DNA of 64,000 nt from positions 3,162,001 to 3,226,000 of the forward strand of contig NC_092672.1 of assembly GCF_964355755.1 (NCBI RefSeq). Direction: 5' to 3'. Shown here piece by piece: positions 44,474-56,400 of this stretch. Source of the DNA: Antedon mediterranea. Taxonomy: Eukaryota > Echinodermata > Crinoidea > Comatulida > Antedonidae. Within the stretch, counting starts at the first letter, position 1. The number at the start of each line of letters is the position of its first letter. A program made the position numbers and the translations under genes. Below the pieces are notes generated by a model. It saw only the letters and a list, made by a program, of their open reading frames with translations. It did not search any database and was not told the DNA's origin.

Positions 44474-47400
44474 ATGTCTTTTAATAACAGGTAGATTAAA
44501 TGTTTCTTACACAGCAACTTCATCTTTACGACCCTAACACTTTAGGCCTAGCCTAGCATGACCTAAAACTAAAAGGCTAGCCTAGAGGCCTAGGCCTAGG
44601 TAGGCTAGCCTATCCTCTAGCTAGTAGTAGGCTAGGCTGACCCAGTTTGACTGACTGTCTGAGCTGTGTGGGCGGTACACACAGCAGGTGGACTGAGCGA
44701 GGATTGATTTTATTCTGCCTACCCAGCAGAAGATTTGATCTAGGCCTAGGCCTAGCTAGGCTAGCCGGCGCTAGTTATAATAATAATATGCTAGGCTAGG
44801 CCCAGGGGCCTAGCCTAGTTAGGGCCTAGCCTAGGCCTAGGGCCTAGGCCTTTTTTTAACTAAAACTAAATATCTTACAAATTTAATTAACGCTAAAGAT
44901 GCATTGTCCCTTTGTCAATAAAAAAAAAATAAAAAGATTTCGAAAAAAAGTGGGTCATTTTGAAGTATCATAATAGTTATTAACTTTTACCAAAAAATAG
45001 TCAGAAAAAAATCATTTAACTTAAATACATACGTTTTTTGGTTCAAAAAATAACTTTGACTTCCATCCAGTCAAAGTTTTCGATCAAAACATATCTCATA
45101 ATGCAATGCGCACATTTGGCTGCTCTGTATGCATAATCATAAAACTTCCTCGCGATCTGTGTGAAAACACCTTCTCAACAGTGACAAGTTGTAAACAATC
45201 GTAATTAGCATCATGCATGTATACTCATGGTTTGAAATCTTTGTTTTCCAGACGAAATGTAATCAAATTAATTTAGCTATTAATTACGTAAAATTGTTGT
45301 TTTTGTCTTGAATTTTTTTTAAAGTGAATAACTTTAATATTACTTTGATATGGCCAATTAAAATTTAGTATATTTTGACCTTCATTTTTTGGTGTTTCAA
45401 GGGACAATACATCTTTAATTAAGGCCTAGCCTCTAGCCTAGCTAGTCTCTATCTAGGCCCTACTAGGCTAGGCTAGTACTAATTAAAATATACTGTAATG
45501 CACTTGTCAATTGTATGACTCACTATACGACCCCCGGGAGAGGTGCGTCATGGGTGTGTCATTTACAAATAATTACTGACGCAGGGGTGCGTCAAAAAAC
45601 CTAGATGGTACGTCACATCAATGAACAAGGTGTGTCAATGTCCGTCACTTTACCACCCACCATATCATAAACAACATGGTCACAGTGCGTCAAAATGGGT
45701 GCGTCATGGTCACCTAAAGGTAAGTCACCTTTTTGTAAAAGTATGACGCATATCGAACAAATGACGCACCTCTCCCGGGGGTCGTATAGTGGGTCATACA
45801 ATTGACAAGTGCATAAGCTATATAAATTATAATAATATCATAAATTGAGTGGAGGAGACTGGAACCAGGTATGCCTAACCTACAATACTTTTTTATAACA
45901 ATTTTTTTTCAAAATTTTGTTTTCTAGAAATCCTCAAGTGCCAAATCCTGGTAAGTTTAAATGACTAGACCTCGGCTTTAAATAAAAACAATAAATATAA
46001 AATATTTCTCGGTAAGTTATGATAATTAATTCCATTTAAAGTGCATACCTTTATAGTATTTCTCCCAATTCATAACAGAAGCACTAAAAGCTATTAAATT
46101 CTCATGTATGTTTGATGATAATTTTAGGTACAATGAATAGGTTACCAGGGCAACAGCAACTAACCCCCGGCCAGATGCAGCAGGGCATGATGGGAGTTAT
46201 GCCTAATCAACAATTTCCCATGATGCAACAAGGGATGATTCCGGGACAAATGTACCATCAGCAAATGTATGCGAGACAAATGAATCCTCAGGTAACATTA
46301 CATGAAAATGAGTTAATATAAATGTACCAGTAGCAACATGGTTATTTCAGTGTGTACAGTTAATGTCACCAAACAATGTTCTACACCAATGGCTAAACTC
46401 ATAGATAACAACACACAGTTAATATGTATTCATAATTATTTATTATAAACCCCAACTTTACAAATAACACAGGTTTCCCGGCATGAAACACTGACACAAT
46501 GATCGTAGTGAAAGCACATAATTGTCACATACAATCAATGTTACCATCTACAGTATAGGAACTTGACTACCCAAGTTCCTAAAAATAAACCAACTCTAGT
46601 ATTACTAGTTATGTTATTCCATAATCTGAATACCCAAGTCAATCAATTAAAAGCACCAACTTGATTACGCATAATATAGAACTTTCAAGGTATGCCAGGC
46701 CCTGGTCAACAACAAGCCTACAATATGCAGATGCAGGGATATATGATGCAAAGGGTACCTTTTCAAGGGTAAGTCACTATTTGTTTATTTCAACTTTATT
46801 AGAAAAAAACTTTCATAGCTTCAGTACATTTTGTCTTACCTTTGTCAGTTTTTCTTTGTACTGAAGGTTTGTAAAGTTAGAATTAATTAAGAATATTGAT
46901 ACTTTTTTTCTGATTAGGTCACCACATGAACAAGAAGAAATGAAGAAGAAAATGGAAAAAGACAAAAAAGACCGTCAGTTCCAAGAGCAACAGAGACGCC
47001 TTAAAAGTATGGAAAAACCTGGCGTCAGAAGTGGTGTTAATCCTCTTGATGATTTGATTGGACGACAGTTGGGCCAGGACTCCAGGAAGCACCCACCAGG
47101 AGGTAATACTTGCATTCTCTCTCAGAGACATTTTAGTAGTAGAAGCACCCAGTAGTTAAAGAGTTTCCACCTGAAAATTGTTTTATTTGTTAAATATGCC
47201 ATTTCATGTTACAAAATAATTATTCACTTTGACAAAAATACAAAGCAATACAATGATACAAAAATGATTACTTTATTTGTTTATATTTAGTAAATATGAT
47301 TCAAGAGATTCAAATTTCATTCTCATCCATTTCTTGAAATTCCATTGCTTGCATTAAAAATTGCAAAATAATATTTATTCACTTTGACCATGGAGGAAAT

Positions 47401-50400
47401 ATAAATATTTCTTCCATGCTTTGAACACGGCGAATACAATACAATGATATAACAATTATTTACTTTAATTGTTTACATTTAGTAAATATGCCTGGAAGTT
47501 ACATGCAAGGAGGTAATTACATGCAACAGTTACCCCAAGCAAATAGACCAGGGATGCAACAGATGGGAATGTACCAAACTCAGACAATACAATCTCAGCA
47601 TCTAGGTATTCAACAACAACAGCAGTATATGGCTACTCAAATGCAGAGCTTCCAAGGAATGGTAGCCCCCGGCCAACAGTCCCAAAGTATGATGGCATCT
47701 CAGATGATGTCTAATCAACCATCACAAGGCATGATGCCAAACCAGATTCCAGTGACCGCTAACCAACAACCGCAAGGCATGATGCCGACTCAGAATCCAG
47801 TGTCTGCTGGTCAACAGTCTCAAGGTATGATGTCATCTCAGATGATGTCTAACCAACCATCACAAGGCATGATGCCAAACCAGATTCCAGTATCAGCTAA
47901 CCAACAACCGCAAGGAATGATACAAGGCATGATTTTTTTTAAACAATTTTTATCTTTTTAATTCTTACTTTTGCTTGAAAATAAATACAACTTAAAATGC
48001 GTTTTTATCTTTAATTAATTTTTATACATGTTAACGTTAATGCATTTTCTTTCTTTTATAATCTATCGAATTAACTTTTTTTATAAATACAAATATGATG
48101 CGTTTTTGTCTTTAATTACATTGTTATACATGTCATCATTAATACATATCCTTTCTTTTATAATCTTATACACTAATTATACTTATATATTTTTTTTTAT
48201 ACATACATTATCAATTAACAAAAATTGTTTTCTCTTTTTACCAATTTTATCTTTTTAATTCTTGCTTTGCTTGAAAATAAATACAAATTAAAATGCATTT
48301 TTATCTTATATCTTATATTATAGTTAAGGGGATAATATTTTTCTTTGAAATAATGCAGCAAAATAAAAGGTATATAGTTTAAAGTACAAAACATATCGGT
48401 CATGACCAACAGATAGTATAAAATCATTCATTTTTTTCTCAAATACAGGCATGATGCCAAACCAGATTTCAGCGACTAGCAAACAACCGCAAGGTATGAT
48501 AAACCAGGCCGGTATGAATGTATTACAACCACAGAATACACTACAACCAGCACCTGATAATTCTGCTGTGAGTAATGACTTCGGAGACTTTCACCAAGGA
48601 CCAACCATGGCTTCTCAACCTGCCAACAATAAAGTAACTTCATTCTCAACAGAGATAACAACACATGTAACCACAAGCCAGCCACATGTAGTACAAAGTA
48701 GTGACAGTGATTTTGGTAGCTTCCATCAGGTACCGGTGAAATCAACAGATGAGGTTGCTGTTCAAAAGGAGAGTCCTGAAGAACCAGCACCAGTTTTGGA
48801 AGAAAGTTTTGGCGAATTTGAGAAAGGACCTCAGGTGCAAACAGTTACACAAGAAGATGTAGCAAATACAAAAGAACCAGGAGGTGAGGCATTGATATAT
48901 ATGTGGTGTTACGATAACAAAAACGGATACGTCACACATTTGTGAAACTTTTGAGTTCATAAAGCGTATTCGTGTTGACGAATATCACCAGTCATATTCG
49001 TAATTACAAAACTAGTATAGTTTTAATCGATTTTGCATTTGAATCAGGAATGATTCATGATTAAAATATAATTATACTTTTATTGAAAGTAATTTACTAA
49101 AGTAATTTACTAAAATGCCAGGTCAATTTTGATAAATAGCAGTTTTTAAAGTCCTCACTCGCTTTGATGTTACGCTAGGCCTAGGCAGCCAAGCAACACG
49201 TACCTGCACTTCGCTCAAATTTACAGCAGTCATATTTTGGATGGCGCCCTCAATATTTCATTGCCATGCAAAACAAATTTTTACTGGCTTACGAAAAACG
49301 AATACGTTTTCGTTATCGTATTCGTAAGATTGCGAAAACTCCCTATTAACATAATACAGCCCAACTGTGAATTTAAATATTGAAAGCATAGCTTAACTGT
49401 AGAGGATATTATTAAAACAGTTGTAGGCATCTGCATTAATAGTAATGATATCCAGGATCGGGAGTTGAAATCCAACGCTAGTCACATTACTTGTAAGTTT
49501 GCCTCTCTCCACCCAGGTGTACAAATAGGTACCTGGTCAAAGGTCAAAACATAATGCGCTAAGGCTGCATTATGGGTGTATGTATCTATTCATGTTTGAT
49601 CAAAAAATAACCCTGGGTAATAATGTGAAGCACTTAGAGGCTTTACGCATAAAGTGCTATATAAGAATGAAATAGCATATTATTATCATCAAGATATTTG
49701 TTATTTTTCTCTGTAGCTTTATCTTTAGAGGAGATGATGTCAAAATCAACAAACTTAAGCGCAGCAGCACCAAAGACCTCTCGCAAAATGTTCAACCAAA
49801 AGAAATCATTGAATGAGGTCAAAACATCAACATCGAAAACACAGAAAGTGTTTAATGATAGTACAAAGGCAAGAGTGTGGTCTGGATCAGACAGTCTTGC
49901 AGGGATGTTTGCTGGGAAGAGCAAAGGAACTATAGAAGGAAGTATAGCAACTGCAGAGGAGAACATTCAACAACAAGAAGTTTCTAGTAATGTTGATAAA
50001 GAATTTCCAAACTGGTAAGAAACTGTTCAGTCCCTAATGACTGATAATAATAATGACCTGATAATTTAAGCTTTGTTTATTATGACCTGGTTGTTTTCAG
50101 TTGATTTGTCTTGACCTGTTTCCCACTTGTCTTTGTCCCTTCATTCTGTATCCCAGGCAGACCTGACTCAAGATTCTGCATCTTTCTGGGATCCTGCCTG
50201 CTTCCTTCCCCCCCCCCCCCCCCCCCAGGCTCATTTTTATTTGTATATGTTTATTTTTATTTCATTATTGTTTCAATCTTTAAAGGAAGAAAAATAAATG
50301 TTGTTTTTTAATTTGAATATTTGGGCATTTTATAAAGGGGTTGTCAATATTGGTAGTACTGTTTAGTGCTTGTAACGATATAGGCAAGGATAGCAATCAC

Positions 50401-53400
50401 AATACAGTAATATCCGCAAAAGTAATAATACCGTTCAAAATATACACTACATGAACAAAGACAGATCTTTAATTTCCATAAGAAAAAAAATATTGACATA
50501 TCAAGAGGCTTCTTAGAACATACTTGTTTAATAATGCATTTTATTACCATTTTTTCTCCGCTTCCATGCCACCTAGATTGTTTCAGATCTAGTTTATATA
50601 GAGCCTAAGTCTGTGATGACCGAGACACATCTGGTGCTCACCGGGGTTCATTTAGACCCTGGTTAGCGACAAGGGTGTATCCCCTTACTTCGCTTTGGGT
50701 TTGTTTTTTGACTTGGTTGGACTCCCTTTAATCATATTAGTTTATGTTCAGCACTTAGAGGTTTCACAATATTAAGCACTATATAACTCCAGGATATTGT
50801 TGTTGTTATTATTATTATATCTGACATAATATGACATAACATATCCACGACCTAGCGACCAGTAACCACATATATCTTAAACACCAAGCTACACATCTGA
50901 AGCTAAGTTAAGGTAAAAAAGTCTTTGGCAGAGTACTGAATCACATTTTTTTCTTTTAAAGGTGCTACAATGAGGCCAGCTTACCACTTGTGTATCATCA
51001 GGTATTAGAAGCCACTTGGAACGGTACTGAAGTACAGACAGACAAGCTTCGGCCAATTCTGATGTGTTCCAACTTGGACAATATGACGTTAGGCCACATA
51101 TGGTCCCTTGTTAACAACACTAAGCCAGGCCAGTTAACAAAACAAGAGATATATACGGCGCTAGCACTGATTGCACTTGCTCAGGTTTATATACATTTTT
51201 TTTTTCATTTCCAATCCTGTGAATTTGAAGTAAGAGTGACGTAATATTTGAATAGAATTACCTATTACCTTCAAAATTCCAGGCTTAATGCTATGCGTTT
51301 TACATATACAGTATATTCAATATTTAGTTTTCATATTGGACAGTTACTAACTCGTGGAGCTGTAGCTCGGTGGTTACGTGCTTGCCTTCCAGTCCCAAGG
51401 TCTAGTTCAATCCTGACCTAGTGTCGCGTCTCTTTCAACTCCACTCCCTAAGTCTCAAATTTATAAGCACGATAAATAATAAAATAGTTTATCCATCCTG
51501 TAATTGGCGAGTTTGTGCCATCGCTGTTGGATGAAATTGAATTGAAAATTTTAAAAATGTAATTATTATTATTTTTATTACTATGCAGAATAGAGTAACA
51601 CCACTTACTATTGAGATGCTGAACAACTTCAGAGAAGCTCCTGTACCCCAGTTGGTTCCAAAACAAAATGCATCGGAGAACAGTAAGCAAAGACTGTCTG
51701 CGAACGTAGTAAAAGATACTAATGATGATTTCACTCCATTTCAAGAAGCTCCTAAACAAGTTCAAGGCAAGTTACTCAAAGATGTACATACATATATGTA
51801 CAGTCTACTCTCCCAATACCGGACACCTCTGGGCTGGCCCAATACAGTATGTCTGGTATTCAGAATGTGTTTTTAATAGTAAAAACAAATTGGACTTTTG
51901 GGCCTCAAGAAAAGTCTGGTTTTGGGAGAGTTTTCAGTTTACTGTATATACTAAGAATGATAAATTTTAATTTTAATTATTTAATAATAATAATAATTTA
52001 ATAATTTTAATAATTTTAATTCTATCTTTGATTGAATTAAAGTAGACTAAAAAAAGAAAGTAGAAAAATGAGGAAATCTGTGAGAATGAGAAAAAGTCCC
52101 CCCAACTGAGCTCCAACCCCTTCGTTTCAAATTAATTAATACATTTTCAGTATATCACCAGACAATTTAGAATTTGTTCTGTGCCTGTAGTGTTTATATT
52201 TATTCAATATTTACAGCATCCACGCATCCTAACCTCTCCCAACCAATGCAGTTTCCATCTTTTGAAAATCAAAATGTGATGATGCCAACATCATCATCAT
52301 CAAACATTGTTCCTCATCCTCCAGCAAGCACGACAAACGATGTGCTAAGTGATGACCTTGAGATGGTGTCATATTTTGATCAAGGTATGGTATTTTAAAA
52401 ATTGTTTTCTGAAATGATGTTTGTGTATGTCCGCTCCTGTTCTAAAGCTCTGTCTACACTATCAAAACCAGTGTGATGTGACCAAATATGGTAGTGATAT
52501 GTCCAAATATGGTAGGCTCGATATGACATCATGCCCATATATGGGCATATCACATAAAGGTTGATAGTGTAAACAGAGCTTAACTATTATGTATTCCTCT
52601 AGTTAAAGACCTCTTATGGGGCATACAGTGTAGTTAACAAATTGTATTCTCTGAGTAGACTCCAAAGGTGAGCTTATACTATCAATACTGATTAAAAATT
52701 AAATGTATTGATGATGTTGGTACAAAAATATGGTATTATAAACAGGCTTTAAATACAAAACATTCATTATTTTTTTACATAACACTTCTGTCAAGTATCG
52801 AATCATAAACTCATTACAAAATGTACAGCTCTAAATTTGGCTGTTATAGAAGGTCGATTTTCTGACCATTTTTACATCAACAAAATATGAGCATGCAATA
52901 GTACTGTATCTTCTACTATCATTAAATGGGACAAAATAATGCACACAAATGAACCAATCAAATGGGAAGTGTGTTTTAAGAAAGTTTTTATGTAAGAGTG
53001 TTGATGTTGCAATATAATCTAAAGTTCTGTCTACACTATCAAACTTTATGTGACAAAAAAAATGTGATTTGCCCATATATGGACATGATGATCAGACTTG
53101 AGCACATCACATTTTGTTGTCAAACTAGTTTGATAGTGTAGACTTAATATCTTCCATATTGTAAATAATGTATTTTTATATAATAACTGCAACAATTAAT
53201 CAGGGATGAAATCATACAACTTCCTTGAGTCTAAATCGTGTAACTCGAGTTGTCACAGCTCCCCAATAACTTCAAGTCATGACACAGCCCTTGACAAACT
53301 TTGGAAACCTGCTTGCGGAGAATCATCTAGCCCATCAACAGGTTTGTGTTGGATGATATGTAGCCCAAATTGATGTGAAGTTGTTTTTTTTTAACCCTAT

Positions 53401-56400
53401 AGCTCATACCACTTGATCTTTAGAATGTCACTTTAGTACTAACATTTTTGTAGAAGAATACCGTACTTGATTCATTTATTCACACCTTTATGAATCGATT
53501 TCTGTTCGTTTGTTCCTTACCACCACCATCTACAGTACAATGCCAACACCAAATTGCATGTAAAAATGTCGTCCATACAAAGCATATTGCATAGTAAAAA
53601 ATGTTTGTTATCCTAGAAGTTTGGTTTACATTGTTGTCATTTATTATTGAATGAATACAATATTTTCCATTAAATTTAAATTTTAAAAGTTCATTCATCT
53701 AATATGTATTGCTATCATTTTCATGTTTTTAATGTGTGAAATATGAGCAAAAGGTATCTAATAAATAGATTTTAAAATTAAATTTAAAACTGTATTTAAA
53801 ATCTTATCTTTGTTATTACTCCCACAAGTACCAAGCTCTCAAGCGTGGTTCTCACTAGCGACGCAACACAAGGACGTAACGCAACGCAAGTGAATTGACC
53901 AATCACAAGCGATGGCTTATTCGCTTGTGATTACTAACTGTCTATAACTTCGCTTGTAATTGGTTAAAACGCTTGCGTTGCGTTTACGTCCTTGCGTTAC
54001 GTTCTAGTGGGTTTTTTTAAAAGGAATGTTTGTATTCCAAGTTATAACCTCTCGTTTCCACTGCCTGAACACATGCACTTAAATTTATCTGCAACACATT
54101 TGAAACACACATAAACAATGCACAATCACCCGCAAAAGAGAAAGATTTGTTGAATTAAATTTTACACAATATTTGTTATATCCTTGTCTCTCACCAAATT
54201 TTTTCCTAGATCAAATATATAATTTTATCCTCAAAATTAATTTAAATTGTTTAATAATTAACTTTGAGTAAATTAAAATTAAATTGTTATTCTCAACAGA
54301 CGAAGATTTTACAGAATTCCAATCGGGCTCAGGTTCCTTGTCTCTTGAAGATCGGAAAAATGACTTTGATGATTTCAGTGAGATTTCTTCAAAAAAAGAA
54401 AGTAACATGGTTTCTTCAAGCTACGATAACAAACTTCCAACTGTGAAACCCACTGGAAAATCCCCTGGGAAATCCACTAGAAAATCTAATACCAAGCCAA
54501 ACTTCAACATAAATTTTGATGCATATAAAAAAAATGATAAGAAAGGAACAAAGAAAATGCCATCTTCTGCATCAGTGCCAAAGTTAACCAAACTGGGAGA
54601 AGTCTTGCCAATTTCGGGATCTCAAAACCAGAAGGAAAAGAAAGAGGATTTTGCTGAATTTCAAGCGTTCTCTTCTGCCAATAATGTTACCAATTCCATC
54701 CAATCATCAAAGAAGTCAGAGAGTGTCAATGACTTTGGTAATTTCCAGCAGAGTAGTGGTTTTGCAGATTTCCAAAGCGTGAAGCACTCAGCATCAGACA
54801 CTAATCTCATGGCTCTTGGCGACGTCGATAAATATTCAGCTTTGAGAACCATCATGGCAGATTCTTCAGATAAGAACAACTCTGAAGAACTCTTACAAAC
54901 TAACTTTGATAGTGTGTCTCAAGCAAGCTCATCTGGTGTTCCTGGAAGTAGTGGAGGACAACCACCTATGTTGAATTTATTTGGAGATGAATCTCAACCC
55001 GCTTCTGACAACCAAAATGACGATGATGGATTCGCAGACTTTCAACATTTTCCTACTACGAATTCATCTTCCGATGTTTTTGCGAACTTCCAAACAGCGC
55101 CGTCGAACATTGACAAATCTGATGTATTTCCAGCATTTCAGAATAACCCTGGAATTCCAACCAATGTTGATAATTTTGGAGAATTCAAATCTTCTACAGC
55201 ACCTAGTGAACTTAATAAAGTAGACAATGTCCAAAATACAGCTTCAATACCTGATGATGACTTTGCTAATTTCCAGTCTGCCCCAGCAGACATTAATTCT
55301 AAAAAGACCGAAAATAAATATGATGTATTTAAAAGCTTTCAAGCGGACACGCCCTCACTCTTCAAGAACTCTGAAGACACTATTCCATCTACTAATGACG
55401 ATCAGTCAAATATAAATTTTAATTCGTTCAAGTCTGTTAATCCAATATCATCAGAACAGTCTAGCAATGGTTTTAAAAACAAGATGAATACTGGCGTAGA
55501 AGACGACGAAGATGATTTTGGTGACTTTACGTTTAATGAACCACCTCCCTTGGACGATCATAACTTTGGCGGTACGTCTGTTGAAGACGATCACTTCGGC
55601 GGTTTTGAAAGCAGTGTCGCGGATTACTATGGCGTTGAATTTGATTCCATTGATGACTTGCCAAAATCAACCAACCAACAAACCAAAAATACAAACTATT
55701 TTGGAACTTATCATGCAGATAAAAGCAAGAAAAGTCTGGGGAAATTAGAGTCAATCGCAAATCTTGACCTGAAGTCTTTTGATCTTGATTTGAATCTGGG
55801 TGGAAAGACCAGTGAGGAGGCAAAGGTACAGGATGATTCATTTGGGGAATTTAGCAGTGTACCACCAGATAACAATCAAGGTATGTAATTGCTGTACCAG
55901 TTATAATCCTGCCCTGGGGTTGATAATAAAAGCTCCATTTTTGGTGGGTGGGTTTTGTGGTTTGAGGTTAAAGGTCAATCAAATACTTTTATATATTGAT
56001 ATTGGTACGGTAATTGAGCTTTTGTTTCAGGACGGTAGAAAAGGAAGATTGTAATTTAACAGACTGACGAGTGGAACATGTAGTCCATTGAAAAACATGG
56101 TCTGTTAAATTATCACCTAATTCGTCTACCGTCTCAAAACAATTGATTCTTGGGTTTACTGTGTCATTCTGACCATATGTTGAGTGCTTATCAAAATGTT
56201 GATACTGTACTTCAAACTGTGTATGCATTTCATTAGACTTCTGCAATGAAAGGCTAGAGTGTAACCATCATTTTCAGCATTTTTAACCTGAATTTTAAAT
56301 AACTGAAAATATTATTTTATGAGTAATGACTATTCTGGTACATATTTTGAATGATATTACACAGCTTTAACATCTACTGTAACGCATAGTCAAGATGCAG

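Noticed and set aside
47927-47961. SYNRG reading through into FFKQFLSF-stop
   Set aside because: Would truncate a conserved protein. The GC-AG splice to 48449 restores the frame and the repeat pattern. Retention as a minor form cannot be excluded.
51355-51425. tRNA gene
   Set aside because: A- and B-box-like words exist, but the cloverleaf is not complete and a related sequence at 62898 shares a long non-tRNA body. A SINE fits better.
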